NCBI GenBank assembly: GCA_009602725.1
Contig: WELB01000041.1
Coordinates: forward strand, 781,171-800,807
Source: Spirogloea muscicola
Taxonomy: Eukaryota; Streptophyta; Zygnematophyceae; Spirogloeales; Spirogloeaceae
Direction of reading: 5' to 3'
DNA: 19,637 bases
Of the stretch, positions 19,626 to 19,637 are shown piece after piece (within the stretch, counting starts at the first letter, position 1; each line of letters opens with the position of its first letter). Below the pieces are notes generated by a model. The model ran no database searches and was not told the DNA's origin. It was given only the letters and a program-made list of their open reading frames with translations. A program made the position numbers and the translations under genes.

Positions 19626-19637
19626 GTGTCTCGTAGC

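Noticed and set aside
1-19637. tRNA, rRNA, CRISPR arrays, transposase or reverse transcriptase
   Set aside because: I found no cloverleaf with A/B boxes, no regularly spaced repeats and no mobile-element protein motifs on either strand by eye.

Overview
This window looks like nuclear DNA from a photosynthetic eukaryote, most likely a green alga or a close relative. Every gene I could rebuild is split by spliceosomal introns. Exons are GC-rich at gene starts and introns are closer to 50% GC. A protein phosphatase 2C fused to a protein kinase, a plant-type mitochondrial uS17 and a CDC14/SIN-component homologue together fit Viridiplantae. I rebuilt five genes by joining ORF pieces at splice sites whose phases agree. 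Four give an uninterrupted frame and one needs a single-base correction. A sixth locus at the right end is probably real but unidentified.

Layout, left to right: (1) 79-2591, plus strand: a nucleotide-sugar transporter of the SLC35D type, 5 exons, with one frameshift near 1393. (2) 2592-3617: convergent spacer. (3) 10541-3618, minus strand: a 16-exon, about 1211-residue protein with a hydrophobic N-terminus, a PP2C domain, a linker and a Ser/Thr kinase domain. (4) 10542-11575: divergent promoter region with a strong G-quadruplex candidate and two CCCTAAA motifs. (5) 11576-12375, plus strand: mitochondrial-type ribosomal protein uS17, 2 exons. (6) 12376-13100: convergent spacer. (7) 15991-13101, minus strand: a HisC-family aminotransferase, 10 exons, including a 25-nt micro-exon and a GC-AG intron. 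(8) 15992-16477: divergent promoter region, possibly holding an upstream leader exon for the aminotransferase. (9) 16478-18158, plus strand: a CDC14 (SIN component)-like protein, 5 exons, carrying an uninterrupted run of 48 T inside exon 1. (10) 18159-19637: a 110-bp tandem duplication followed by plus-strand coding-like segments whose frame breaks at homopolymers.

The genes alternate in direction, so the neighbours form two convergent pairs and two divergent pairs. They do not form a pathway: sugar-nucleotide transport, phospho-signalling, mitochondrial translation, histidine synthesis and cell-division control sit side by side, as is usual in a compact nuclear genome. The most notable items are the PP2C-kinase fusion, which keeps every catalytic residue of both enzymes, the T48 tract inside a coding exon, and the GC-AG introns. 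I see no transposon with recognisable proteins, no tRNA or rRNA and no CRISPR. All product names come from recognising motifs by eye; no database was searched.
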